Positions 1 to 7,369 of a DNA stretch of 11,644 nt are shown here, piece after piece. Numbering within the stretch: position 1 is the first letter of the stretch; the number at the start of each line of letters is the position of its first letter. The translations under genes were made by a program, and so were the position numbers. The notes beneath the pieces are model-generated. The model was not told where the DNA came from, did not search any database, and saw only the letters and a program-made list of their open reading frames with translations. The DNA is taken from assembly GCA_016222925.1 (NCBI GenBank), contig JACRQB010000116.1, positions 1-11,644 of the forward strand, in the 5' to 3' direction. Origin of the DNA: Nitrospirota bacterium (GTDB lineage: Bacteria > Nitrospirota > Nitrospiria > Nitrospirales > Nitrospiraceae).

Positions 1-347
1 AGTGCGCGCTTGATCTCTGCAAGATACCGAAGGTCGCCTTGAAAAAACTCCTTGTCGGTCAAGACGGACAGGGCCGCTGCCCCATGCTCCTGGTATGTGC
101 GCGCAAGCCCCAGATAATCGAACTGGTCCGAAAATTCTTCTCGTAACAGCCCCAGACTCGGCGACGCTTTCTTGATTTCCGCGATCAGGGCCGGGCTGGC
201 GGGAGACCGTGTGGCATCCAGGGTGACGGCAAACCCAAGAACCGGCGGGGCATCCCGAATCGCCGCCTTGAGGTCGGCCAGATAGGAACGGCTCTGTTTG
301 TGCCTGAGTTCAGCTCGCTTGTGCTCAAGAATACGATCGAGAATCAT
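1..347 (-). CDS. trpC: Indole-3-glycerol phosphate synthase, N-terminal part (runs off the left edge)
   Basis: TrpC closes the indole ring: it converts 1-(2-carboxyphenylamino)-1-deoxyribulose 5-phosphate to indole-3-glycerol phosphate in cytoplasmic tryptophan synthesis. I translated the first ~115 residues by hand. The protein begins MILDRILEHKRAELRHKQ, as usual for the family. It then shows AEIKKASPSLG at about residues 56-66, where E57 and K59 match the catalytic Glu and Lys of the (beta/alpha)8 barrel. SVLTDKEFFQGDL at about 94-106 follows, with K99 as the second catalytic lysine. The family is about 260 residues long, so more than half lies outside the window. The ATG lies 8 bases beyond the trpD stop, and no strong Shine-Dalgarno sequence is visible, so translation is probably coupled to trpD. 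The family call is very secure. Confidence 0.95.
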   Translation of the reverse strand, partial: MILDRILEHKRAELRHKQSRSYLADLKAAIRDAPPVLGFAVTLDATRSPASPALIAEIKKASPSLGLLREEFSDQFDYLGLARTYQEHGAAALSVLTDKEFFQGDLRYLAEIKRA

Positions 348-354
348 GAGTCAC

Positions 355-1368
355 TCACGCTTTCTTGGTGAACGCAATGAGCCGATCCAGCTTCTCAAAG
401 GCGGCTCCAGAGTCGATCGTCTGTTGTGCAAGACGGAATCCGTCCGTGAGGGTTTTCGATTTTTGACCGACAACCATCGCGGGAGCGGCATTCAGGCACA
501 CAATGTCCCGCCTCGCCCCCTTCCGGCCCTGTAGAATCTCTTTCGTTACCCGTGCGTTTTCCTCCGGCGAGCCGCCGACGAATTCTTTTCGCGCTGCACG
601 CCGAACCTCGAACTCCTCCGGCGCGATAAAATAACTCGACACGACACCACTCTTCCCCTCAGCGACTCTCGTCCGGTCCGACAAGGTGATCTCGTCCAAG
701 CCATCCAGACCATGAATCACGAAACAATGTTGCGATCCTAGCTCCAGGAGAACGCGCCCGAGGATATCTGTCCACTTTGCATCATAGACCCCCAGCACTT
801 GGTGTGTGGCACCGGCCGGATTGGCTAATGGGCCAAGCACGTTCAGGATGGTCCGGATTCCCATCTCTTGGCGCACGCCGGCACACTGTTTCATCGCGCC
901 ATGGTAGAGCGGCGCAAACAAGAACCCGATGCCCACTTCGTCGATACAGTCGGCCACACGGCTCGGCTCGAGATCAATTTTCACACCGAGCATGCTCAGC
1001 ACATCCGCACTACCGGATCGAGAGGACACCGAGCGATTTCCGTGCTTCGCCATGGTAATGCCGGCCCCGGCGACCACGAATGCGGTGGTCGTGGAAATAT
1101 TGAACGTGTCGGCCCCATCCCCACCCGTTCCGCAGGTATCGACCACAATCGACGACCCGACCCTGATTCGAGTTGCTCGTTCCCGCATGGCGCGTACCGA
1201 CCCGACAACTTCCTCGACCGTTTCACCTTTTTGCCTGAGTCCCATGAGATAGGCAGCCATCTGAGCCGAGGTCGCAACCCCCTCCATGATCTCCAGCATG
1301 ACTATTTCGGCCTCTTGGGCGGATAGATCGGTTCGGTCGGCTAATTTGGCGAGCGCATCTTTGATCAT
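355..1368 (-). CDS. trpD: Anthranilate phosphoribosyltransferase
   Basis: TrpD transfers the phosphoribosyl group of PRPP to anthranilate, the second step of the tryptophan branch, in the cytoplasm. The 337-residue product is of normal family length. The small helical N-terminal domain covers about 1-65. The PRPP-binding loop reads DTCGTGGDG, with GTGGD at 80-84. The second conserved block is KHGNRSVSSRSGSAD at 108-122. The anthranilate-site arginine is probably R166 in GVRQEMGIRTI, followed by NVLGPLANPA. D225-E226 in GLDGLDEITL is the magnesium-binding pair. The ATG lies 19 bp after the trpG stop and only 7 bp separate its own stop from trpC, so the genes are co-transcribed. It is not fused to TrpG, unlike the enterobacterial version. 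No defect is seen. Confidence 0.97.
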   Translation of the reverse strand: MIKDALAKLADRTDLSAQEAEIVMLEIMEGVATSAQMAAYLMGLRQKGETVEEVVGSVRAMRERATRIRVGSSIVVDTCGTGGDGADTFNISTTTAFVVAGAGITMAKHGNRSVSSRSGSADVLSMLGVKIDLEPSRVADCIDEVGIGFLFAPLYHGAMKQCAGVRQEMGIRTILNVLGPLANPAGATHQVLGVYDAKWTDILGRVLLELGSQHCFVIHGLDGLDEITLSDRTRVAEGKSGVVSSYFIAPEEFEVRRAARKEFVGGSPEENARVTKEILQGRKGARRDIVCLNAAPAMVVGQKSKTLTDGFRLAQQTIDSGAAFEKLDRLIAFTKKA

Positions 1369-1387
1369 GGCGAGAGTCCAGGAGAGA

Positions 1388-1951
1388 TTAGAGCGTTAGA
1401 AAGTTGCGGAGCAGATCTTTCCCGACGGTCGTCAGAATCGATTCCGGATGGAATTGGACCCCTTCGACGCCCAGTGTTTTATGGCGGATCCCCATGATCT
1501 CGCCCTCAGCCGTTTCAGCCGAAATTTCACAACATTCCGGAAGATTGCTCCGATTGACGATAAGCGAATGGTAGCGCGTCGCTTCAAATGGATTGGGTAA
1601 CGATTGAAAGATGGTCTTGCCGTCGTGCTTGATCTGCGATGTCTTCCCATGCATCAAGCGTGGAGCGCGGACGACTTCTCCTCCGTAAGCGACCGCCATG
1701 GACTGATGCCCCAAGCAAACACCGAGAATGGGCAGCATCCCCCCAAACCGACGGATCGCGTCGACTGAAATACCGGCCTCCCGTGGTGTGCATGGTCCCG
1801 GTGAAATCACAAGACGGCTCGGATGCAATTCCTCAATCTGGTCGAGCGTGATCTGGTCGTTTCGAAATACGAGTATGTCCTCACCCAATTCTCCGAGATA
1901 CTGAACGAGGTTGTACGTGAAGGAGTCGTAGTTATCGATGACGAGTAGCAT
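1388..1951 (-). CDS. trpG: Anthranilate synthase glutamine amidotransferase subunit (TrpG/PabA type)
   Basis: This class I glutamine amidotransferase releases ammonia from glutamine and passes it to TrpE for anthranilate formation. With the chosen start it has 187 residues, typical for the family. It begins MLLVIDNYDSFTYNLVQYLG. It has the oxyanion region SPGPCTP at 50-56, the nucleophile C79 in GVCLGHQ, and H168 and E170 in QFHPES, so the triad is complete. An ATG 15 bases upstream is also open, but I chose position 1951 because the family starts with MLLVIDNYDSF and an AGG lies 7 bases before this ATG. The same protein family can serve folate synthesis (PabA). The position between trpE and trpD favours tryptophan, though a dual role is common. 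Confidence 0.96.
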   Translation of the reverse strand: MLLVIDNYDSFTYNLVQYLGELGEDILVFRNDQITLDQIEELHPSRLVISPGPCTPREAGISVDAIRRFGGMLPILGVCLGHQSMAVAYGGEVVRAPRLMHGKTSQIKHDGKTIFQSLPNPFEATRYHSLIVNRSNLPECCEISAETAEGEIMGIRHKTLGVEGVQFHPESILTTVGKDLLRNFLTL

Positions 1952-1962
1952 ACTGAGACCTG

Positions 1963-2036
1963 TCAATCGTCATTAGTCTTGAGTCTATACGCATCGGCAC
2001 CCGTTCGATGAACTGCCGACCAATGACCAGTGACCA
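1963..2036. repeat. Degenerate 7-bp tandem repeats in the trpE-trpG spacer
   Basis: The 89-bp spacer between trpE and trpG is the longest in the trp cluster and contains two runs with 7-base periodicity. At 2016-2036 the plus strand reads CCGACCA, ATGACCA, GTGACCA; on the coding strand these are TGGTCAC, TGGTCAT, TGGTCGG. At 1963-1990 the plus strand reads TCAATCG, TCATTAG, TCTTGAG, TCTATAC, a looser series sharing a leading TC. The first run is clear and the second weak. Similar heptamer runs occur between genes in some other bacteria, notably cyanobacteria. No gene, terminator or attenuator is visible in this spacer. Confidence 0.5.
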
Positions 2037-2040
2037 TTCC

Positions 2041-3537
2041 CTATTCCAGCCCCTGTTCCGCCAGTTCGATCGCCTTCATCATGGCGCGGGATTTGTTGCA
2101 GGTTTCTTCATACTCATGTTCCGGGTTCGAGTCAGCGACGATGCCCGCCCCGGCCTGGATGAAGGCTCGACGGCGTGAGACCACAACCGTGCGGATATTG
2201 ATGCACATGTCCATATTACCTGAAAAACTGATGTAGCCGACGGCGCCGGCATAGGGCCCGCGTCTGGTCGGCTCAAGTTCCTCGATGATTTCCATCGCCC
2301 TGATTTTCGGCGCGCCGGACACGGTACCGGCGGGAAAGCATGCCTTCAGCACATCATACACCGTCTTGTCCTGGCACAGCGTGCCTGTCACATTGGAGAC
2401 CATATGCATGACGTGCGAGTACCGTTCAACATTCATCAACGACTCGACGTGGACAGATCCCTGTTCAGCCACACGACCGACATCGTTGCGTCCAAGATCC
2501 ACCAGCATAATGTGCTCGGCCCGTTCCTTGGCATCAGCAAGAAGACGGCGCTCCAATTCCACGTCCTCATCCATCGTTGCGCCACGCCGTCTGGTGCCAG
2601 CAATCGGGCGTACCGAGACCAACCCGTCCTCACACCGTACAAGAATTTCGGGAGACGAGCCGACCAGTTCAACCCCGGCAATTCGGATGTAATACATGTA
2701 GGGCGACGGATTCACGAGACGCAGGGCCCGATAGAGTTGAAACGGGGGGGCCTGGAGATTTGTTTCCCATCGTTGCGACAAGACACACTGAAAAATATCT
2801 CCGGCCCTGATGTAGTCCTGCGCACGAGACACGATCTTCTCAAATTTTGCCTTGCTCATGTTGACCGTGAAACGAATCGGAGTTCGCCGACGCCTCGGCT
2901 TGACGGATCGAAGCGGTCGACGGATTCTGGCAATCATCGCTTCAATCCTGCCTGTCGCCTCACGATAGGCCGAACGAATGTCTCGTTCGGCCTGGGACTT
3001 TACCTGTGCATTAGCGACAACCTTGATCTTCTGCGATACGTTGTCGAAAATGAGCAGCGTCTCGGTCAATAAAAATGCAAAGTCCGGAACATCGAGGTGT
3101 TCCTTCTTGCGAGAGGGAAGATCCTCGAACGTCTGCACCATGTCGTAGCCGAAGTACCCGACGGCTCCACCGACAAAAGGAGGCAGATCCGGAACCGATA
3201 CGGGGCGGTAGGTCTCCATGATTTCCCGCAGACGGTCCAGTGGCGCGCCTCGGCTAGGGATTCGCCGGCAATCCGAACCCTTCTTCACACACAGATCGCC
3301 ACGATCCTCGTAGATGACGAGCGGAGACCCGCTTCCAAGAAAGGAATATCTGGCCCACTTTTCTCCCCCTTGAATACTCTCCAGTAAATAAGCCGAGGGC
3401 CCATGATCGATCTTGGCAAAGGCCGAGACCGGCGTATCATGGTCCGCCAAGATTTCACGGAATAACGGAATGAGATTGCCCTGCTTTGTGTAGGAGCGAA
3501 ACTCATCCAGAGTGAGTGAATAGGTCGCTGCCCGCAT
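2041..3537 (-). CDS. trpE: Anthranilate synthase component I
   Basis: TrpE converts chorismate to anthranilate and pyruvate using ammonia from TrpG, the committed step of tryptophan synthesis. The 498-residue protein is full length. The N-terminal domain contains LLESIQGGEKWARYSFLG from residue 51; LLES is the tryptophan feedback-binding motif, so end-product inhibition is expected. The chorismate-binding domain (about 225-490) shows LVNPSPYMYYI (274-284), LVGSSPEILVR (291-301), PIAGTRRRG (311-319), AEHIMLVDLGRND (340-352), FPAGTVSGAPK (401-411) and GAGIVADS (463-470). These fit TrpE rather than PabB, because the LLES region is intact. The ATG is 9 bp from the upstream lipoprotein stop, so the two genes are probably co-transcribed. 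Confidence 0.97.
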   Translation of the reverse strand: MRAATYSLTLDEFRSYTKQGNLIPLFREILADHDTPVSAFAKIDHGPSAYLLESIQGGEKWARYSFLGSGSPLVIYEDRGDLCVKKGSDCRRIPSRGAPLDRLREIMETYRPVSVPDLPPFVGGAVGYFGYDMVQTFEDLPSRKKEHLDVPDFAFLLTETLLIFDNVSQKIKVVANAQVKSQAERDIRSAYREATGRIEAMIARIRRPLRSVKPRRRRTPIRFTVNMSKAKFEKIVSRAQDYIRAGDIFQCVLSQRWETNLQAPPFQLYRALRLVNPSPYMYYIRIAGVELVGSSPEILVRCEDGLVSVRPIAGTRRRGATMDEDVELERRLLADAKERAEHIMLVDLGRNDVGRVAEQGSVHVESLMNVERYSHVMHMVSNVTGTLCQDKTVYDVLKACFPAGTVSGAPKIRAMEIIEELEPTRRGPYAGAVGYISFSGNMDMCINIRTVVVSRRRAFIQAGAGIVADSNPEHEYEETCNKSRAMMKAIELAEQGLE

Positions 3538-3546
3538 GCCGTCCGC

Positions 3547-4191
3547 TTACTCTGCCCCCACCAGGAGCTTCTGTCCGATCTCGACGATGTCATCCGGCAG
3601 TTTATTCGACTTCTTCAACTTATCGACCTCAACGCCATACCGCCTGGAAATGCTATAGAGCGTTTCCCCCGCTTTGACTACATGCACCATCCCCGGTGTG
3701 ACCTTCATCGGAAAAACCGGCTCAGTCACAGCCGCCATGCCTTTGTCTGAAAGACGGCCACTGCTGTGACCACCGGAAACAGCTTTCGGCAATTCGGCTT
3801 TTTTCGGTTTGACTAGAGGGGGCTGGCCCTTTCTCTGCATATCCTCCAGGGCTTTTCGTTCCAGCACCGTCGCTTCCCTGATTGCTTCTGCCTCCTCTTG
3901 AAGACGCCCCATCTGCTCACGTGCCACCTGCACCTGTGCGGACAGCTCACGATTCCTCGCCTCAAATTCAGCCAATTCAGTCTTTGTGTGCCTGACCTCA
4001 CTGTCCAACTCAGCCGTCCGTTTCTCTTCCTGTGCCAGGAGACGCTGAAAATTCAGGCTTCGCGCTTTTTCCGCGTTGTATTTTTCCTCTAATACAACAC
4101 ACCCGCTTACCAGCCACCCACCACAGAGCAGTATTCCTAATGAAATAATCTTCTGGATTCGCTCACAGACCTGCTGCTCTCCCTTCTGCAT
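3547..4191 (-). CDS. Coiled-coil lipoprotein with C-terminal LysM domain
   Basis: Predicted envelope lipoprotein of 214 residues. The start at 4191 has an excellent AAAGGAGG four bases before the ATG; an ATG 84 bases further upstream is open but lacks support. The N-terminus is basic-to-hydrophobic (IQKIISLGILLCGGWLV) and ends in the lipobox VSGC with C31 as the lipidated cysteine. Residues about 35-125 are rich in Glu, Arg, Gln and Leu and look like a long coiled coil. A Lys/Pro-rich linker follows. The LysM module is at about 169-212 (VHVVKAGETLYSISRRYGVEVDKLKKSN...), which binds peptidoglycan glycan strands. It probably links the membrane to the cell wall. Its place as first gene of a trp unit has no obvious functional reason. 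No named orthologue is recognised. Confidence 0.88.
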   Translation of the reverse strand: MQKGEQQVCERIQKIISLGILLCGGWLVSGCVVLEEKYNAEKARSLNFQRLLAQEEKRTAELDSEVRHTKTELAEFEARNRELSAQVQVAREQMGRLQEEAEAIREATVLERKALEDMQRKGQPPLVKPKKAELPKAVSGGHSSGRLSDKGMAAVTEPVFPMKVTPGMVHVVKAGETLYSISRRYGVEVDKLKKSNKLPDDIVEIGQKLLVGAE

Positions 4192-4195
4192 ATAT

Positions 4196-4203
4196 CCTCC
4201 TTT
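4196..4203 (-). promoter_or_regulatory. Strong Shine-Dalgarno sequence of the LysM lipoprotein gene
   Basis: The coding strand reads AAAGGAGG, then ATAT, then ATG at 4191. It is the best ribosome-binding site in the window and fixes the start of the lipoprotein at this ATG rather than the upstream one. Confidence 0.8.
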
Positions 4204-4221
4204 ACCCAGGCTCTCTGCCGA

Positions 4222-4238
4222 CTTCAGACCTGCTGAAG
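4222..4238 (-). other. Stem-loop at the predicted 5' end of the LysM-trp transcript
   Basis: CTTCAG (coding strand 4238-4233) pairs perfectly with CTGAAG (4227-4222) across a 5-base loop. With transcription starting about 7 bases after the -10 box (near 4240), this hairpin would sit at the very 5' end of the mRNA. A competing smaller stem, CTGC-TTCA-GCAG, overlaps it. There is no U-run, so it is not a terminator. A role in mRNA stability is possible but inferred. Confidence 0.35.
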
Positions 4239-4246
4239 CAGCGCTT

Positions 4247-4275
4247 AGAATAGTGGCCACTGATGCGAAAGTCAA
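4247..4275 (-). promoter_or_regulatory. Sigma70-type promoter of the LysM-trp unit
   Basis: On the minus strand, TTGACT (4275-4270) and TATTCT (4252-4247) are separated by exactly 17 bases. The -35 box matches consensus at five of six positions and the -10 box at four of six. The start would fall near 4240, giving a leader of about 50 nt before the ATG at 4191. No tryptophan-rich leader peptide, T-box or attenuator follows it. Confidence 0.65.
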
Positions 4276-4282
4276 AGCGGAC

Positions 4283-4299
4283 CAAACCCATCGGGTTTG
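4283..4299. promoter_or_regulatory. Inverted repeat between the divergent -35 boxes (possible operator)
   Basis: CAAACCC-ATC-GGGTTTG is a perfect 7-bp inverted repeat with a 3-base centre. It overlaps the proposed ligA -35 box and lies 7 bases from the -35 box of the LysM-trp promoter. A second, wider inverted repeat is made by the two -35 regions themselves (GTCAAA 4271-4276, TTTGAC 4296-4301). Neither is followed by a U-run. A regulator binding here could affect both directions; this is inference from position only. Confidence 0.4.
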
Positions 4300-4326
4300 A
4301 CCGTTTCCGCACCCTTATGCTACGGT
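4297..4326 (+). promoter_or_regulatory. Candidate promoter of ligA
   Basis: TTGACC (4297-4302) and TACGGT (4321-4326) are 18 bases apart, with TG just before the -10 box (TGC-TACGGT) giving an extended -10 element. The -10 itself is poor. The start would be near 4333, leaving a leader of about 90 nt. Confidence 0.35.
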
Positions 4327-4355
4327 CACCACAGTTCAGGCCTCTCTCCCCTCTC

Positions 4356-4415
4356 ATGCCAAACGTCGTCTTTCATGGCACCTTAGAAACGATCGCTGAA
4401 GCGGCACCTCGTTGA
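4356..4415 (+). CDS. Possible 19-residue upstream ORF of ligA
   Basis: An ATG at 4356 opens a reading frame encoding MPNVVFHGTLETIAEAAPR and ends at a TGA (4413-4415) that overlaps a TTG in the ligA frame (4412-4414). Such an overlap can couple translation of two genes. There is no Shine-Dalgarno sequence before the ATG, and a frame this short is common by chance, so the call is weak. It is not recognised as any known peptide. Confidence 0.15.
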   Translation: MPNVVFHGTLETIAEAAPR

Positions 4416-4423
4416 GCGCAACA

Positions 4424-6484
4424 ATGCGACAGGATTCACTCCATCACGACTCTCTGCCCTCGTCGAAAGCCACTCCCGCCGAGCAAGAGCGACTCGCCCA
4501 GCTCAAGAGCCAAATCCGGCATCATGACTACCTCTATTACATCAAGGACCACCCTGAGATTTCCGATGGAGAGTATGATCGGTTGTTCCGAGAATTGACC
4601 AACTTGGAACAGACGCACCCGGAACTGGTTACCCCCGATTCCCCGACTCAGCGTGTCGGTGCCTCCCCCTTGGATAAACTCGGCAAAGTGCAGCATGAAC
4701 GGCCCATGTTGAGCCTTGATTCCTTGGTGAATTCCGAGGAGGTCCTGGCCTTCGACCAGCGGATGAAACGGGAGCTAGGTACAGACCACATCGATTACAC
4801 AGTCGAACCTAAATTCGATGGCCTGTCAGTTGAGATAGTCTACGACCACGGGACGTTTGTTCGTAGCTCGACCCGTGGCGACGGACAGGTGGGCGAGGAT
4901 ATCACCATCAATCTCCGCACGATTCGCTCGCTCCCTCTGCAGTTGCAGACCGGATCTTACCCGGATCATTTGGTGGTGCGGGGCGAAGTGTACATGCCTC
5001 TCTCCGACTTTCATGCGCTCAACCGCCGAATGACGGAACGGGGGGACGACGCCTTTGCCAACCCGCGTAACGCCGCCGCCGGTTCTCTTCGGCAACTCGA
5101 TTCGCACATTACCGCCTCACGGCCACTCGTCGTCACGTGCTATGAAGTGATGGCGATGACCGGATCCCATCCTCCGTCGCACTGGGCGGAACTGGAAATG
5201 TTGACCATGTGTGGGCTTCCGGTCCCTCACCTTCGCCGACGATGCGAAACCATCGACCAGGTCTTGGCATTTCACCGAGAAACGGAGGATCAACGCGACA
5301 ATCTCCCCTATGAAATTGATGGAGTCGTGGTGAAAGTCGATCGCAGGGATTGGCAAGCGCAACTAGGAATGAAATCCAGAAGTCCTCGTTGGGCTATCGC
5401 GTTCAAATTTCCTCCTCGGAAAGAGATCACCGAAGTACAGGACATTGTCATTTCCGTTGGCCGAACGGGAGCCTTAACCCCTCTCGCCCTCCTGAAACCG
5501 GTAGAAGTGGGTGGAGTCACCATCAGCCGAGCTACCCTCCACAATGCGGACGAGGTGGCAAGAAAGGATATCCGAGTAGGCGACACGGTTCGAGTCGAGC
5601 GCGCCGGCGATGTTATTCCGGCGATCTCCGAGCGTATCCCCATCTTGAATGAAGTCAGGTCGGACCCTTTCCACATGCCACTTCACTGTCCAATATGCAA
5701 TTCCACCGTGGCAAGAGAAGGCGCCTATTTCTACTGCACAGGCCAAGCCGCCTGTCCGGCCCAACTGAAAGGCGCCATTGAACACTTCGTATCAAAGACC
5801 GCTCTCAATATCGACGGACTGGGTAAGAAAACAGTGGCACAATTGGTCGACCTCGGCCTTGTGAAGGATCTTTCCGACCTGTATCGACTCAAGGCTGAAC
5901 AACTTCTTGAGTTAGAGGGATTCGCGGAGCGATCCTCAACCCTTCTCCTTAACGCCCTCGCTCAAAGCAAACACGTCTCGCTCGACCGATTTTTGATGGG
6001 CCTGGGAATCCGTCAAGTAGGGCAGCACATCGCCAAAGTGCTTGCGAAAGAGTTCGGCTCGCTTGATGCTATCATGTCGGCTGACTGCGTCCGTTTTCAG
6101 GAAGTGCGGGAAATTGGCCCTGAAATCTCTGAGAGTTTGGTCTCCTACTTCCAAGAGAGTTCGAACCGACGGGTCATCGATGAATTGCGTACACTAGGCG
6201 TTTCGATCATAGACACACCCTCAGCTCAGAGCCCGGTTGCTTTGCCTTTCGCAGGGAAGAGCTTCGTGTTCACCGGTGGATTGGTGAGGCTGACGAGAGA
6301 TGAGGCCAAGGCGCTGGTAGAACGGTTGGGGGCCTCGGTGTCATCCAGTGTCAGTAAAAAGACGAGCTATGTCGTAGCCGGCACAGACCCTGGCTCGAAA
6401 CTCGATCAGGCGAAGAAATTTGAGGTCGCTGTCCTTAACGAGGAGGCGTTCCTAGACTTAATAGAGCAACGGCAGGAGAGCTAG
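4424..6484 (+). CDS. ligA: NAD-dependent DNA ligase
   Basis: LigA seals nicks in DNA during replication and repair using NAD+, and is normally essential. From ATG 4424 the protein has 686 residues, the usual length. The Ia domain shows HHDYLYYIKDHPEISDGEYD (about 33-52), which captures NAD+. The adenylation domain has VEPKFDGLSVE with K130 as the AMP-accepting lysine, then EIDGVVVKVD and the IAFKFPP block. The OB fold includes VGRTGALTPLA. The zinc finger uses C422, C425, C438 and C444. Helix-hairpin-helix motifs (LNIDGLGKKTV, GLGIRQVGQHIA) and a C-terminal BRCT domain (about 608-681) complete it. A TTG at 4412 in frame is an alternative start; neither has a clear Shine-Dalgarno. All domains are intact. 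Confidence 0.96.
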   Translation: MRQDSLHHDSLPSSKATPAEQERLAQLKSQIRHHDYLYYIKDHPEISDGEYDRLFRELTNLEQTHPELVTPDSPTQRVGASPLDKLGKVQHERPMLSLDSLVNSEEVLAFDQRMKRELGTDHIDYTVEPKFDGLSVEIVYDHGTFVRSSTRGDGQVGEDITINLRTIRSLPLQLQTGSYPDHLVVRGEVYMPLSDFHALNRRMTERGDDAFANPRNAAAGSLRQLDSHITASRPLVVTCYEVMAMTGSHPPSHWAELEMLTMCGLPVPHLRRRCETIDQVLAFHRETEDQRDNLPYEIDGVVVKVDRRDWQAQLGMKSRSPRWAIAFKFPPRKEITEVQDIVISVGRTGALTPLALLKPVEVGGVTISRATLHNADEVARKDIRVGDTVRVERAGDVIPAISERIPILNEVRSDPFHMPLHCPICNSTVAREGAYFYCTGQAACPAQLKGAIEHFVSKTALNIDGLGKKTVAQLVDLGLVKDLSDLYRLKAEQLLELEGFAERSSTLLLNALAQSKHVSLDRFLMGLGIRQVGQHIAKVLAKEFGSLDAIMSADCVRFQEVREIGPEISESLVSYFQESSNRRVIDELRTLGVSIIDTPSAQSPVALPFAGKSFVFTGGLVRLTRDEAKALVERLGASVSSSVSKKTSYVVAGTDPGSKLDQAKKFEVAVLNEEAFLDLIEQRQES

Positions 6485-7369
6485 TCACACCGAGGCTTCG
6501 ACCGGAACAGGCACTTTCTCGTCCTTAAGAATTTGCACGCTTCGTATCGAGCGAGGATCCGCCTCATGGACCACCAGGCGACAATTCTCGATGCGGAGTT
6601 CTTCTCCCGCCTGCGGGATGCGACCAAGATTTTCCTGGATCAGCCCTCCGATCGTCAGGGCTTCATCTCCAAGCTCGACTTTCAGGAAGTCGTTCACCTT
6701 TCGAACTTCCGTCCGTCCGTGGACTAGAATTTGATTCTTTCCAATGCGTTTGATGAGTTCTTCGGTGATATCCGTCTCATCGACGATCTCACCCACGACT
6801 TCCTCGAGAAGATCTTCAAGCGTCACCAGTCCCATGACACCGCCGAATTCGTTGACGACGACTCCCATATGCCGCTTCTCCTGCTGGAACTGTTTCATCA
6901 AGTCGTCCGCCGTCTTGCCGGCCGGGACGAAGAGCGGAGGATGGGCGATATCGCGGAGGCGCAAATCGGTTCTCCCTTTAGCCAACTCGGTCAGCGCCTT
7001 CGTCTTGTAAAGAATCCCGGTAATGTTATCGAGCATGCCGTCATAGAGCGGAATTCTGGAGTACTTGGAATTATAGAGCAGCTCTTGTGCTTCCTTGAGT
7101 CGAAGGTTCCCGTCGAGCGAAAACACGTAGATGCGCGGCGTCATCGCATCTTCCGCGGTAATATCTTTCAGTTGAAACACGTTTTTGATCATTTTGACTT
7201 CTTCTGATTCTAACTCGCCGGCCTTTCCTCCTTGGTCGAGCATAATTTTCAGCTCTTCCTCTGTTACCAAGGGAAGCGTCAACCCCTTTCCTCCCGTCAA
7301 ACTGTAGATCAGAGGAACGATCAGAAAAAGAAGCGGTCTCTTCAAGCGCACTCTTGCCCCCATAGGCAT
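6485..7369 (-). CDS. CNNM/CBS/CorC membrane protein, C-terminal fragment (frame-disrupted gene)
   Basis: This is the 3' part of a HlyC/CorC-family protein, broken near 7360. The family comprises membrane proteins linked to Mg2+/Co2+ transport or resistance. The 294-residue frame opens at an ATG without a Shine-Dalgarno sequence, and homology begins only at about residue 5 (RVRLKRPLLFLIVPLIYSLTG, the last membrane helix of the CNNM domain). A CBS pair follows: MTPRIYVFSLD...SRIPLYD...DNITGILYKTKAL (about 70-128) and PLFVPAGKTADDLM...VVNEFGGVMGLVTLEDL...GEIVDE (about 140-197). The CorC_HlyC domain is at about 205-283. The cytosolic regulatory half is complete, but the membrane half is not. Its TGA abuts the ligA TAG with no spacer. 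The N-terminal half is read in another frame at 7360-7607. Confidence 0.85.
   Translation of the reverse strand: MPMGARVRLKRPLLFLIVPLIYSLTGGKGLTLPLVTEEELKIMLDQGGKAGELESEEVKMIKNVFQLKDITAEDAMTPRIYVFSLDGNLRLKEAQELLYNSKYSRIPLYDGMLDNITGILYKTKALTELAKGRTDLRLRDIAHPPLFVPAGKTADDLMKQFQQEKRHMGVVVNEFGGVMGLVTLEDLLEEVVGEIVDETDITEELIKRIGKNQILVHGRTEVRKVNDFLKVELGDEALTIGGLIQENLGRIPQAGEELRIENCRLVVHEADPRSIRSVQILKDEKVPVPVEASV

Noticed and set aside
868..1326. Long open frames on the plus strand opposite trpD, and similar ones opposite trpE, nrdJ and the CorC gene
   Set aside because: They lie antisense to clearly conserved genes, have no ribosome-binding sites and encode unbalanced compositions rich in His, Arg and Ser; they are by-products of codon bias.
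4192..4260. Trp attenuator or T-box in the leader of the LysM-trp unit
   Set aside because: No run of Trp codons, no terminator hairpin with U-run and no T-box core are visible; only a small 6-bp stem-loop is present, and trpE is a full gene away.
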